64,000 bases of DNA from contig JAYKXP010000005.1 in NCBI GenBank assembly GCA_037176845.1, forward strand, positions 124,001 through 188,000. The letters run 5' to 3'. The translations under genes were made by a program, and so were the position numbers. Shown here in pieces: positions 47,223 through 58,458 of the stretch (positions are counted from its first letter, which is position 1; the number at the start of each line of letters is the position of its first letter). This DNA comes from Paramarasmius palmivorus (taxonomy: Eukaryota > Basidiomycota > Agaricomycetes > Agaricales > Marasmiaceae). Under the pieces are notes generated by a model that made no database searches, was not told the origin of the DNA, and saw only the letters and a program-made list of their open reading frames with translations.

Positions 47223-48202
47223 ATGGCCCCTGGAGACATTCGAGATGCCTTTGAACAGTTTAGAGACGAGCTGGATGAGCATAACGACAGAAGAGAACGG
47301 CTGATAAAGGTGCTGGTTCAGCGTGTTATCCGCTTCATCGCTTACCACAACTTGCAGGCTAGTCGGGACATCACCAATATCTCCAAAAAGACCATCTTTC
47401 TCCTCCACCGGATTGTCCAAGAAGCTCAAAGCGGTGATACTTCTTCGTACCATGACGCATGTGTTCGTGCAGCAACACAAGGACGCCAAAAACTCCGACA
47501 AGTCCACGAGATCTACAACGGTCTAAAGGGAGAACTCGTTGGTGATCGTTTTTGGCGCTATGAGAGGCAAGTCTCGCCGGGATTGCAAGAATATATCGAA
47601 GCATTGAGCTTTGCCCACTTTTTGGAACATGGGGCGTTGATAACGTTTGCACAAGTTCAAGAAACACTGGTAGATGCTGAAGGGGTACAGGTGTGTTGCT
47701 ACATTCTCGCGTCTTGGATCTGTCCTTACGTTCGCGAGCAGTTCTTCCCCCTGACCATATATGATTATCTTTTGGGAGTGTCTGACCTTACTGGTGAGCT
47801 CATGCGGTACGCAATATCAGGCTTTGGAAGAACAGGAGGACGGTCGAGAGCCAGTGAAGTCTGCGCGTTTGTCAGAGGTTGCAGAGCAGGTAGACACGAA
47901 CGTTCCATGCTCCCAGATCTCATCTCACACTTGTCTGCCAGACTTTGAACGTTTGACACCATACATCCGAGATTTGAGCAAGAAACAAGCTGTTACTATC
48001 CAGTCGCTGGAAAAAATTGAAGATGGTGCGTACGCGTATCAACGCGACTTTGCAAACGGCTAACTTGGACATTACAGCTGCATACGCTGTTGCAATCCGT
48101 TCCCTTGAATACGACCTATCACCAGACGAACTAGACCATTTCGTCAGTGATTTCCTCTCGACATACACAGAAAACGCTAGCGGACAAGATAGAGAAACAT
48201 GA
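47223..48202 (+). CDS. Translin-associated factor X (TRAX/TSNAX, 260 aa)
   Basis: Exons 47223-47315, 47358-47690, 47742-47889, 47942-48025 and 48078-48202 total 783 nt. Landmarks are FEQFRDELDEHNDRRERLIK, SRDITNISKKTIFLLHRIVQ, SPGLQEYIEALSFAHFLEHG, YDYLLGVSDLTGELMRYAIS and the helix TIQSLEKIEDAAYA. TRAX pairs with translin in the C3PO endoribonuclease; the Glu of the GELMR motif is the type of acidic residue used in catalysis. The start at MAPGDIRDAF was chosen because the upstream ATG (47160) adds a stretch without family character. The first intron is 42 nt, in frame and stop-free, and would be a 14-codon insertion if retained. Confidence 0.93.
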
Positions 48203-48368
48203 TCAATCGTGATAATCATTCCAGACGTATATGAAGACAGAGAATGTGAATACAGAGCTGTACAACAGACAACAATGAGATATCAAATGACACATATAAC
48301 ACAGAAAATGCCCAGAAGAGTCCTCCCAACAGTGTCTCAAACACTGCGAAACCCTTTCAAAGATTATT

Positions 48369-50580
48369 TTACAGAGGGTAACGAGCCCTCAGACGCCCTG
48401 CCTTTGTCCAGTCAAGCTCTACCACCACGCTTGTTTCTCCCTTTTGCTCTACCTGCAGAACCTTCACCGGCTCACCGTTAACATCAAACTGAATCTTCTC
48501 CGCCTCGGACAAGTCGCCAAAGCCCTGAAATACCAACTTGTGGTTTCCTCCCAATTCCTCGAGCAAATCAAAGACAAGCACCGACGTTGGAGAAGCAGTA
48601 CCTTGCGAAGTTGATGGCCCAGAAACTTTGGTAGAGTCTGGCTCAGCTTCAGGTACAGGTATAGGCTCAGACTTTGCTGCTTCCTCGGACGGTGCTGCAT
48701 CTGGAATAGGCTCGCCGCTACGTTCTCCGGACAACAGTGGCGTCCTCTCATCAGCCTGAGCGGTCTCGTCCTCGACACCATCACCATCTACCTCCTCGGT
48801 ATTTCCTGTCACCGTTCGCCGAGTTTCCGGCTCAGAATAAGAGGAAGCAGTACTAGCAGTACGCCGACCAAAGGGGAGAAACGGAAAGACGCGACGAAAA
48901 AAGATCATGAAAAATACAGAGGTGGCGAAGAAAAAGTGTCGCATGCATGCTACCAGATATGCTGGTCTGCGGCGGACTCGGTTGGAGCTCTGGTCGGAGG
49001 ATGAGCGGGTGAGCGATGAAGAAGAGGAAGGTGTGAGGATCTCTTGTGCTAGCTTCGAAGTAGGTCGAGTTGTGTGAGTCGATGTCGAAGGTAACACGGG
49101 GGATTCGGCTCTGCTCGGGATGCCGATATCGGATATTGAGAGATTGGAGTCATTTCCCTGTGAAGCGCCCAGACCCGTGATTTGAGACCGTTGTGGTGTA
49201 AGATGCGCGATTGGCCGTAGCTGAGGAGAAGGCGGAGGTGTAGGGAGCACTTCGTCCGAAACGACCAATGAAGCCACAGGAGTATGCTTGGTCAAAATAG
49301 ACAACTTGATATCGTTTGACCCTGCCCGCGGCTTCATCAGAGGATAAACGGGAGCTAACGAAAACTCTCCTCCCGTCGGGGAAAGAGAGAACGAGATGTC
49401 GGTAGATGAACCATTTTGGCCCTCGGAGTCCACGAAAATGACATCCCCGTCGGGATTAGAAATAGAAAGTTGCGAAGGTGATTGTGGTCCGAGATAAGAC
49501 GCGAGCTCTGCCGAGGAGAAGTTTACCTCTGAAGGCTGGTTCTCCTGAGCGAGCGGAACGACCGCAACGCGAACGGGGAGGATCTTTGAAGATGAACTGT
49601 TCAGGGACAGTATCGCGTCGCCAGAGTGCTTTGCGCAACTGACTAGCGGAGAGCCCGAGTACGAGAGTACTCCTTCGATAAACGAGCTCGTAGAGGGATG
49701 GAATGGCTGAAGGATAACCGATCCTGAACCAGATGCCTGAATCTCTCCCGAGGACGAGATGGAGAGGCTGCTATCAGGCGATGACGCGACCGCCACGATT
49801 TTTGGACATAAAAATGCAAAGGTGTTGGCACGGGGTACTAAGAATAGTATCGATGCCTCTTCACAAGTATACCTTGACAACGAACTGAAGAAATGGGTAT
49901 TGAGTACATCGAAACTATAGATAGGCAAGAGTGATTGCGCACCTGTCTCTACCCAGAGCCCAGACTGACCAATTCTCTTGGTTTGCGGACACCTTTGCGA
50001 TTTGAGTCGATGGCGAGTCCTTCTGGCTGGAATCCTGATTCCATTCACAAGTACTGCCGTTCAGATTCCACTCTTCACCCTGCAAGGCCAGACTAGAGTC
50101 GCCCAATGAAGAGCTCTCCAATCTAAGAGTACCGTTCCGACCAAAGCTCCCGAGCCATTCAACACGTCCAGATGGGTGAACGATGCGATATGTAAACGAA
50201 TACTGCTTTGCTGATTGGCCAGAAAACGGTACGGCAACCTTGAGAGATAGACGAATAACATCATCGTCTGCTTCCTCCTGCTTGTCGAAAGACCCTAGCA
50301 CGACATGAGCTTCAGAGGAACTACGCGACTGACTCGCTGTAGACTCTTCCTCTTCAAGCTCGAAATCGAGCTCACCCCATTGGCCCTCGCTTCTCTGAGC
50401 GGGATGTGGAAAGTCCGACCACACTTGGACTTTTGCGTGCCGTTCCTCGAGCTGACGAAACTCGGCGACGGGGACGCGAGCGTTGACCCTGACCTGGACG
50501 AGACCCGTGGGCGAGATGTGCCAGGGAGCAACGGATATGGAGACGGCTTCTCCAAGGGCAGGGGAGAAGGAGATGGCCAT
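48369..50580 (-). CDS. Membrane-anchored Ser-rich protein of unknown function (727 aa)
   Basis: Two exons, 49943-50580 and 48369-49914 (2184 nt). The first ~210 residues look folded and beta-rich: PTGLVQVRVNARVPVAEFRQ, KQYSFTYRIVHPSGRVEWLG and SFGRNGTLRLE, a pattern that suggests an immunoglobulin- or carbohydrate-binding-like fold, although I do not recognise it. A long Ser/Pro-rich linker follows, then a single hydrophobic segment near residue 545 (FFFATSVFFMIFFRRVFPFL), then an acidic region and a compact C-terminus with VLVFDLLEELGGNHKLVFQG and VVVELDWTKAGRLR. A tail-side single-span membrane protein is the likely topology. No signal peptide is present. Its start diverges from the Zn2Cys6 regulator. 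Confidence 0.75.
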
Positions 50581-51254
50581 GGTGGGTGGTGAGGGAAACT
50601 GAACTAGATTAGGGCTGATTGATAAAGGTAAACTGTTGCGCAGAGTAGACTCTTGCGGCAGGACTCACGGGCTAACGTTGTTCACTGCTTCTTCATTCAC
50701 TTGCTAGTCCAGGTCCAGGCGTTTGCACGGGAATGACGTAGTGCCGTATAGGGAACGGGCGAGTGCCCTGGGCAACAGCACTGCAACGACTCGTGCGAGC
50801 ACTGCAATCCATTTGCCTGCTGCTGCCTGCTGGTCGTTATCGATCTATCTTTGGACCCTTGGACAGATTAGCGTAAACAAGTAGCGAGGTCGACAAGAAC
50901 ATGCTGCAAGATATGAAAAAGAAAAACACCAAGGCCACGTTCAATCAGCAATCACAGAATTCTAATCTCTCGGCAAACAGTTTTTGGGGTTATACTAACA
51001 CGTTTTCAGAGATATAGAGGTAAATCGATATGGATTCCCTGTAAGTAACAACCTGGATCCCAACTGGATTCTAACTAGATTCCTGAATGACTTGAGTCAG
51101 CGGCAAAGCACTGAACAGCACAGCAATCTGGCAGCAAAACATGCCGCCGGTTTGGATAATCAACCAACCGGCGTGAGAATTCGGTCGTCTCAGTTGCCGT
51201 GCCGCTCTATGCCTGCCTTCTGACTCTCCGCGTCGGCCTCGATTATTTTCACCA
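50581..51254. promoter_or_regulatory. Divergent promoter region of the membrane-protein and Zn2Cys6 genes
   Basis: 674 bases between divergent starts. GC-rich at the left, AT-richer at the right. No gene is supported and no TATA box lies at a useful distance. Confidence 0.4.
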
Positions 51255-54200
51255 ATGCAGGTCGCTACCGATGTCCACTCTTCTCCTTCAGATACACCAC
51301 TACAACCACCGCCAAAGCAGAAAAGATCAAGTGTTGCCTGTCGTCGCTGCAGGCGTCTTCGAGCAAAATGTGTAAAGGAAGAGGGTGACCGAGGTCTGTG
51401 TCGAGGCTGCATCGATGCTGGAGTGCCGAACGAATGCCAGTTTTTGCCTCGCGGTATGAGTGCCATCGACAGGAGGATCAACCAGACGCGGCAAACACAC
51501 TTGGCGCTACGTCACATGTCCTCCTCTGATGCGGCACACTCGATCAGCGCTCAGCATCCGTCATTTTTTTGAGGGCTGCCCGGCGCGAAGCGCCCAGCCC
51601 CGCCGAGGTGAGCCCGTCGCACAAGCTGCTGAGGGTTAGCGACCGTCGCTTGCGACGGTCCTAACCCTCAGTAGCTAGCGACGGGCGAGCCTCCGGCGGG
51701 GCGGTTAGGGGTTAGGCATTGGGGTTCGGCGTTAGGGGTTCAGTGTTAGCGGTTAGGCGTTCGGGGTTCGGTGTTGGGGGTTCGGCGTTCGGGGTTCTGG
51801 TTAGGGGTTAGGGCAGTTGGGGTTAGGGGGTAGGATATATTTTCGTTGAGGTTTTGGGAGTGTGCCGTTTCAGAGGCTTGTCTTGGGCTTGTCATACGAT
51901 TTTGCCTCCGAGTGTGTTTGCCGCGTTCTGTATATCCTCCATCGACAGAGCTGTGAGTTTCGACATTTTCTGTTCCTTGATGTCTGTATTGACTTTCCAC
52001 AAGCCCCGACCCTCTCAGAAACGCAAAAGACAAAGGAGAGACACGTCTCCTGACCGGTATGTTGATACTCGGTCACTCAATGTTCCATACTCGATTCACA
52101 AGTCTTCAACCAGCGAATTCTCGGTATTTGGTCAACCAAAGTTAGTACATGCTCATTCATCACCAATATGTTCAATGTGTTCACCTGAAACACAGTGTCT
52201 TCCCTCCGCCTCAACCCATTGTCGACGGAGTCTGCACGTCATGTAATCAACATGTACCCGCCCAGCAACCCAATGGCGGGCCTTTACAAAGCCCCACGGT
52301 CTCAAATGAAGAATTGTATGCTCCATTTTCGGTTCCCCGGGCCAATAATTGACTAAACGCATACGAAAGGTTACCACCCCAAGATGAACTCATCGAGGGT
52401 TGTGAATGGTTCTTCTCTACTTACTTTCAATTAGGCAAGTATTCAACACCATCTCGCATTGCTAGTATCTCATTTCATTCTAGGTTTCTTGCACAAACCG
52501 ACGTTTATGCATACCCTCATAAATGCACGATCGTCGATAAGCCCATTCTTGTTATTGTCAATGCTCTCTATTTCAGCCCGTTTCACTCCTACCCTCACCC
52601 AACGATACAAAGGACCTGCAGAAGCTGCTTTGGTCTTTGCCAAACGTGCTCAACGGCTCGCCGGGGAAGAAATCCTTGGTGCCGCCACGTTGGAACGCGC
52701 TCAGGGCTTCTTTCTATGCAGTATCTGGAGCTGGGGTAGTGGATATAGAGACCGAAGTTGGGTATGTCAGCATCTCGTCGTATATGAATGCCTGCTGAAA
52801 CAACGGATTAGATCTTTTTAGGTATAGCCGCGCGCAGTGAGTTACTTGACATCAATTGAGAACTTGTTCATTCATTCATTCGAATTTATTTATTTTTTTA
52901 CGTTCAATAGTGGTGTCTATACTTAAATTATCGCAAGAGGAGAGCTACGATCTTCCTGCTCAGCCACGAGTCGAGGATGTCATTAGCGCCGAAGTCTCTC
53001 GGAGGACTTGGTGGGTTATCTTTAGTATGTCTCGTTCCATTATTGTAATTGGCGCATGTGCTAATGTTTCACAGTGAGCGACAACCTGCTGAGCTCTGGA
53101 TGCGGACGCCCTATCTCGTTTGACCTTGATAAGGTCACCATACCTCTACCTCTGGACGAAGATCAATTTTATTTTGGTCAGCAGGGCCCGGCAACCGTGC
53201 TTCCTGGCACCAAAGCCAAACCACAGCAGAAAACACTCCATATCGATCCTCAGCTTCAGGACAACAGCTCCGGATACCAATCGGGCGACGATACTATGTT
53301 CGGTTCCGTGTAGGAGAACGTTCTTTGTACGGAAACCTTATCACAATTGCAGACATTTGGGCTAGGGTGGCTAGGAGTGCCATGCAGAGAACGAAGGATA
53401 CGTTAGGCCCTAGTAGCCGATCTGGAGAGTTTCATGTCTCCACTATGGCGCCATGGCTTCCCGAGAGCGATTTCACCAAGTTTGTCAGGGAGCTGCAAGA
53501 ATGGGAAACGACGCTCGGCCCGAGGCAATCATGGAGTCAAAGCAATTTACTTGCCTACCACCAAAAGAATTTAGACATGGTAAGAGACTTGCATATACTT
53601 GGCTTGGGTTATCCGTGCTAATCACATTTTTAGGGTTTCCGCGGTATCTTCTTGATCAATCATCTTGCGCATATTGTCTTGCGCCGGTCGTACCTCCCGA
53701 TGCTTGCTCGTGACGTGCAAAAAAATCAATCCCGAGAGACATCTCCCATTCAGCCGTACCCCGGCGGAAGCAGGCAATCGCCTACGAGCTCTAGACATGA
53801 CTATAATTATCCTGAAGTTCATCCTCCGCCCAGGTTCTGGGAAACAATGGTGCATGAGATGTTTTTACATGCATTGAAAGCGATTGAATTGGTGGAGAGC
53901 TGGATACCTACCCGTCCGTTTGCAAGGGGTTGTACACCAATGATGGTAAGGCGCTAAATTCCGCCTCCACCGACAATTCATTAACCCTTGTCTATAATAG
54001 GGCTTCACCTTATTTATGGCTGGCTCGGTCCTTTGCTACCTCCGCAGATGGAAATGGCGTACGTACTTGATTGCTTATCCCTTTCAGATACTCATTGCGC
54101 ATACAGTCTGCCCTGCTCTGTACGAGCACACTGAACCCGCTGTTCAAAAGGCCCTTGCAATGATTGCTGACATTGGTGTTACGTGGCCGGCCATGGGTAA

Positions 54201-54818
54201 GCGATGGCATTCAGCTTTGAGTGCGGTGGCTGCAGAGTCATCCGAATCTGGTGAACCTCCTCGACAGAGAGGGATTGAAGGACTCGGGCGAGCAGCGGAG
54301 GAAGACCTTTCCGTTGATGATCGTGAGGGCATGTATCGACACAAGGACATGGATAACGATGATGAGGACGACCAAAGCGACGTGAGTTCAGAACTGGAGA
54401 CGCCAACGCAGATACTAACACCAACTTGCAGAACTCGGGACATTCACCTCATGGACACTCACGCGATCCGTCCACTCGTCGTTCTGAGGCTCCAGGACCT
54501 AGCCAACCTCATTCACGACAGAACATGCCGGTACAATCGCACGATACTCATATGCTCTATTCTCTTGCTACAGCAGCGAGTATGGACCACAAAGCAGGAA
54601 TGAACGGCGCGTCTCCCGTGCCCAATGGGCATAGGCATTCGCATTCGGGTATGCAGCCAGAGATGATGGCCCCCAGCATGTACCCATCGTACATGCCGTC
54701 GCAGGGCGGGGTACCGCCACAAGTAGATTGGCAACATTTCCAGACGGACCTTAACACATTGTTACAGGACGATTTGGGTACTCACTTAGAATACGGTGCT
54801 GATGGATGGGCCTTCTAA
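51255..54818 (+). CDS. Zn2Cys6 transcription factor with fungal-specific regulatory domain
   Basis: The first exon (51255 to about 51457) encodes the binuclear zinc cluster VACRRCRRLRAKCVKEEGDR..LCRGCIDAGVPNECQF with Cx2Cx6Cx9Cx2Cx8C spacing. After a long first intron (to about 52003) come a basic linker (PRPSQKRKRQRRDTSPDR) and the fungal transcription factor domain: EGCEWFFSTYFQLGFLHKPT, LLLSMLSISARFTP, RAQGFFLCSIWSWGSG, SRRTWWVIFMSD, and NHLAHIVLRRSYLPMLARDV. The tail is His/Ser/Pro-rich and ends GADGWAF. Exons from 52370 on are phase-consistent; the 52435-52483 intron has a GC donor. The stretch 53177-53313 is either a 137 nt intron or a coding segment with a frame break. The join between the zinc cluster exon and 52004 is not resolved. 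Confidence 0.82.
51597..51702. repeat. Foldback: near-perfect inverted repeat with arms of about 52 bases
   Basis: Left arm from GCCCCGCCG (51597) through GAGCCCGTCGC, AGCT and CTGAGGGTTAG meets its reverse complement CTAACCCTCAG, AGCT, GCGACGGGC and CCGGCGGGGC (ending 51702). The inner part, CGACCGTCGC against GCGACGGTC, closes with almost no loop, so the sequence could fold as a long hairpin. A smaller GC hairpin (51571-51600, GGGCTGCCC..GGGC type) lies just to its left. It sits inside the first intron of the Zn2Cys6 gene. The structure resembles a small foldback or MITE-like insertion; I could not identify target-site duplications. Confidence 0.75.
51703..51835 (+). repeat. G-rich degenerate heptamer array, telomere-like
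   Basis: Directly after the foldback, about 130 bases consist of seven-base units of the type GGGGTTA, GGGGTTC, GGCGTTA, GGCGTTC, GCGGTTA and GGTGTTG, with several GGGGTTAGGG runs. The period is seven with every unit holding a central GTT or GGTT. Basidiomycete telomeres are usually TTAGGG, so this resembles a degenerate telomere-like tract on the plus strand. It also has many G-runs and could form G-quadruplexes. The whole lies in an intron. Confidence 0.75.
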
Positions 54819-55285
54819 TGATACGCTATACACTAGGACATTCGAACGTTGCTCGTATACATATTCTTTCTGGTTGTAAAGCAGGCTACTCTAGGTATCA
54901 TATTGTATTCTCGGTGTTTGTAAATACGTTGTATTGCGTCGATTCTGGGACGTTCAATTTAAATAAGTTGATGATTTGGCTGCAGCATGTACTACATTAT
55001 ACACTTCTATCCGTGTTTGTACAGTACACTATGCTACATGATATAAATGTGTGATACAGTATGCGTTGTCCTACACTAGTCCTATAATTGCAGGTATCTT
55101 GGATATAATGTTTGAACTCTGCCAGCAACGCCGTCAACAAGGTCCGGATCTACGCCGAATTCATGATCTGCGTGTTTTACAACCGCGCGATGATATGTCA
55201 TCGCCTTTGAACGCAGTGTGGATACCATTTTCCAGTTCCTATAATATAGAGTTTTGTGAGTGAAATTGCGACATTGAAAATGTAC
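54819..55285. terminator. Convergent 3' ends of the Zn2Cys6 and RING genes
   Basis: About 470 AT-rich bases between convergent stop codons. They contain T-rich and TATAT-like stretches fitting two polyadenylation regions. No gene is seen. Confidence 0.4.
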
Positions 55286-56821
55286 TCACTGTAGTCTAGC
55301 ATTCCATTCTACCCACTTTAAACCGCCGGTAGCCCATGCTGGATCAACCATTGCCAGGTGTCCGACATACCTCTGAACGATATTATCCACAAGGATATTC
55401 GGAAGCATTGGCTTGTAGATATCGCATCTTGTCCGACACACGGGACATGTTGATTTCCTCTGTTGGAAACTTGAGCAGAGGTACGCACAAAGCTTCTTTT
55501 GGACACTCACATTCTTTACGGCCCATTCCCATCCACAATTACCACAGAGAGTATGTCCACAGGGGTTGAAAACGTGTGCGCCTACTCTGTAACACAATGC
55601 GGGAGTAATGAGTATATAGAATGTACTTATCAGAATTCGAATTGACTTACATATAATCGCAACATCTAATAAGAGTCGTGTCAGTAGGAAGTGTAACCCG
55701 AGTCAACAAAATTGACGCACACTGGGCAATTCACTTCATCTTCATACTCCGCCAGCATATTGGCAATGATGCTGAAATTTGGAGAGTCATCCCTCGATTT
55801 CCCCTTCTTCTTTGGTGAATGATCATCACGGTCGGACGAACGACGGCGTTTTGATATTCCTCGAGGTGAAGATGAGTGGTTTGAGCGTGCCATACGATCC
55901 ACGGGTTCTTCGTCGAATTCTATTCAACGGTTAGCTTTTCGGGGGATGTTCGGACGGACGGAGAAGAACGCACCTATCTGCTCTGTTTGTGCAGGAATGG
56001 GCGCTGCATTTCGTGTGGGCGACATGTATGCTAACTGTGGAAAGAGAATTCATTCCCAGGTCATCTTAATAACAGGAAAGTTCCTTACTTTACAAGTATG
56101 ACATAGGTGGCACAAGGTAAGCGAGAGGATAGGGAGACATAGACGAGAATGGTTAAGTCAGAGGCTAATTCGCGAGATGAATGAAGGACTCACGGGGTGG
56201 AGGTACTGAAGCGTACCCTGGCGTTTCTTGTTCGACGATCCTGCGCTCTACTGCATCCAATTGCTCCAGGAATGTTTCGTCGTAGTCTGAGCTATCACCA
56301 TAATAACTACTATCGCTGCTTCTGCGACTGAGTAGAGTTGGTGGTGCTAGGGTAGAAGGTCCTGCTTCTGGAAGTGTTTCAGCTGGTGCCTCCAATTCAT
56401 CCTCGTCTTCTCCCGTTATTTGTCCAGATTCTGACGAGTAACTTGTCAAATAAGCTCCGAGTTCGGATGAATAGGAACTGTTCGAAGAGTCCGAAAGATG
56501 CGCGGGATGTTGAATAATGTGACTGCCCCTCGAACTCGACCTCGTATGTTCTCCTTCTTCAGCAACATTCCTGTCCCTGTTTCCTATAGTGAGCGGTCCA
56601 GTAGCTTCTGTGTCATCTGAGTCGTCCAAGAACAAAGCCATGGAATTGCGTGTATTGGCTGTAGAAATAGTCGAAGTAGAAGGTGCAATAGTGTTTGAAG
56701 TTGAACTTGGTGGATAGTTGGCCTGTGTTTGTAGAGTGTCCCATTCGTCCTCTGCTATGGCGCCATAGTCAAACTCGTCCTCCATTTGGTCGAATTCATC
56801 TTCTGAATGATGCACTGGCAT
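55286..56821 (-). CDS. RING-finger protein (probable E3 ubiquitin ligase)
   Basis: Exons recognised on the minus strand are 56194-56821, 55974-56034, 55721-55919, 55651-55665, 55511-55586 and 55286-55459. The N-terminal part is acidic and Ser-rich (HHSEDEFDQMEDEFDYGAIA), followed by a basic region (SPRGISKRRRSSDRDDHS). The C-terminus has a C3HC4 RING: NCPVCCDYIVGAHVFNPCGH, TLCGNCGWEW, and CPVCRTRC. One RING exon is only 15 bases. The link from the first exon (phase 1) to the exon at 56034 (phase 0) requires an extra small exon that I could not place with confidence, so residues there are uncertain; alternatively these are two genes, the second starting MSPTRNAAPIP. Confidence 0.75.
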
Positions 56822-56986
56822 AGCAGGTTGCAGGAGGCGAGTCGAAAGTCGAAACTCTGAACAAAGATTGATCGAAAGCACGTGCAATCAATACCTCGAC
56901 ACCGGATTTGGAAAAAGGTCGGCTATGTATACGTTCCCGACAGAGTACAACGAGAAAAGATTACAACAGTGTTAGAAATTACAATA

Positions 56987-58458
56987 CTACGACGATCCTC
57001 CAAGAGTAGTATGCATGCTGGGTCCTCCTCCTCGATTCCGGAAACCCCTACCTCTGGTATGACCCCGAGGCGGCCTTCTGGGAGGCTCAGGACCAGTTGA
57101 AGGGTCCGTTCTACTAGACTCGGAGACTTCCCCAGAGCCACGGCCTCTTTGACTGTTTCTTCCACCTCTACTAGCATCACCGTTCCTGGGCCTCTTCCGT
57201 CCCTTCTTTTCACCGTCCTCCTTGGCTTTATCCTTTTCCTTCTTGGGTTTCGCCGGTGGATGCGCTGGTTCGTATTCCGGATTCTCTATCGACCACAGGA
57301 CCAAACCTTGAGCATCGTCGGAACGAGGCTCGCCTATACCTCGGAGGTAGATCTCCGCTTGTGCAACTGTAAATGGTCTTGACGGTGACTCGGGAGGTAT
57401 AGCGAGTATATCTCTCAGTTCAGGCTTGTACGGTTGGTACAACTGTCCGTCGATACAGTCGAATGAAAAATACTTCCACTTGGGATATTTTTCAGCGGGT
57501 ATGAGACGTAATGATTCAACGAGGTCGTTGTAGATGAGATAGCTTGCATGTGCATCTTTGGCGGCATCTTGAAAGGCGATTATTCTTTGAGTCAAATAAA
57601 GAGTAAAAGGGGGCTCACAGTCGATCTGAGGAGGAGAAAGAGGAAATTTTTCCCAATTACTACGAGTAATCTTTCCCTTGTCAAGCTCTACATCGTGAAA
57701 AATTCTCATGAATCGCGCGAGACCTATGGGATCCTTGAAGCGACCTCGAAAGAGTCGGGGTGCATAAGGGTCGAATGGTTCTGGCTCTTCGGCATCGTTG
57801 GGTTGAGATTCTGAAGTTTCCGTCGACTGTTGACCAGATGCGGCACTTGAAGCCTCGGCAGACTCTGCTGATTGGGTCGAAGAGGATGCGGTCGGGGGTG
57901 GTGGGGGTACTAACAAGTCGCCGACACCGGCATATCTTCCGAGGCGTTCTGCGAATAGAATGGAGTCCACACTACGGGCCAGTAGAGACAGGTCAACGCA
58001 AGAAACCACAGAAACACCCCAATCGTTGTAGAGCTTTCTAACATCGCCTATGCAAATGTCAGTCTCAAAGATCATCTGAGAAGCACATAACACACACCCT
58101 GGATACCGACGCCAGTCTTGAGGATGTACGGGTTTTCGAGAACAAATCGCAACCTTTCCGGAAACGCTAACGGAGAAAACGTTAAATTAGCGACGCAAAT
58201 CCACGGAGATTGTGGCGGACAAAGCTTTGACCTACCTCTAATTCGAGATAGGTGAAAGAGGTAGATGTTGGACTCTGATGCTAATTGCAGCAACGCAACT
58301 GGATTTTCTGGTGTATTTTTGACATAGGTAGGCTTCCACTCTAGGTCAAGACCAAGCTGAGAAGGAATAAGGCCTTGTAGAAGATGTTGTTCAAGAATCC
58401 GGTTCGCGTGTTGCAAGGTTGTGATGTACACTGTAACAGACATACCCATTTGACTCAT
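56987..58458 (-). CDS. WRN/RNase D-type 3'-5' exonuclease with RGG tail
   Basis: Starts MSQMGMSVTVYITTLQHANR (first real ATG at 58458; GTG at 58497 is not used). The domain is DEDDy: LGLDLEWKPTYVKNTPENPV (motif I, Asp-x-Glu), then LKTGVGIQGDVRKLYNDWGV with SCVDLSLLA (motif II), and QIDYAAKDAHASYLIYNDL (motif III, Tyr-x3-Asp). All catalytic residues are seen, in contrast to the pseudo-exonuclease at 35 kb. An insertion rich in Pro/Ser/Glu lies between motifs II and III. The C-terminus is Lys/Glu-rich and then RGG-rich (RGRGSGEVS, RGRGFRNRGGG), suggesting RNA binding. Four exons with three short introns. Role in DNA or RNA processing cannot be decided. Confidence 0.87.

Noticed and set aside
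51458..51572. Continuation of the zinc-cluster exon to the stop at 51572 (a truncated regulator)
   Set aside because: A good GTATGA donor follows PRG and the downstream exons clearly encode the fungal regulatory domain, so splicing is more likely; a short form is possible but unsupported.
51940..51960. A possible two-base micro-exon (CT) linking the zinc-cluster exon to the exon at 52004
   Set aside because: It satisfies phase but nothing in the protein family demands it; other solutions exist inside the long intron.
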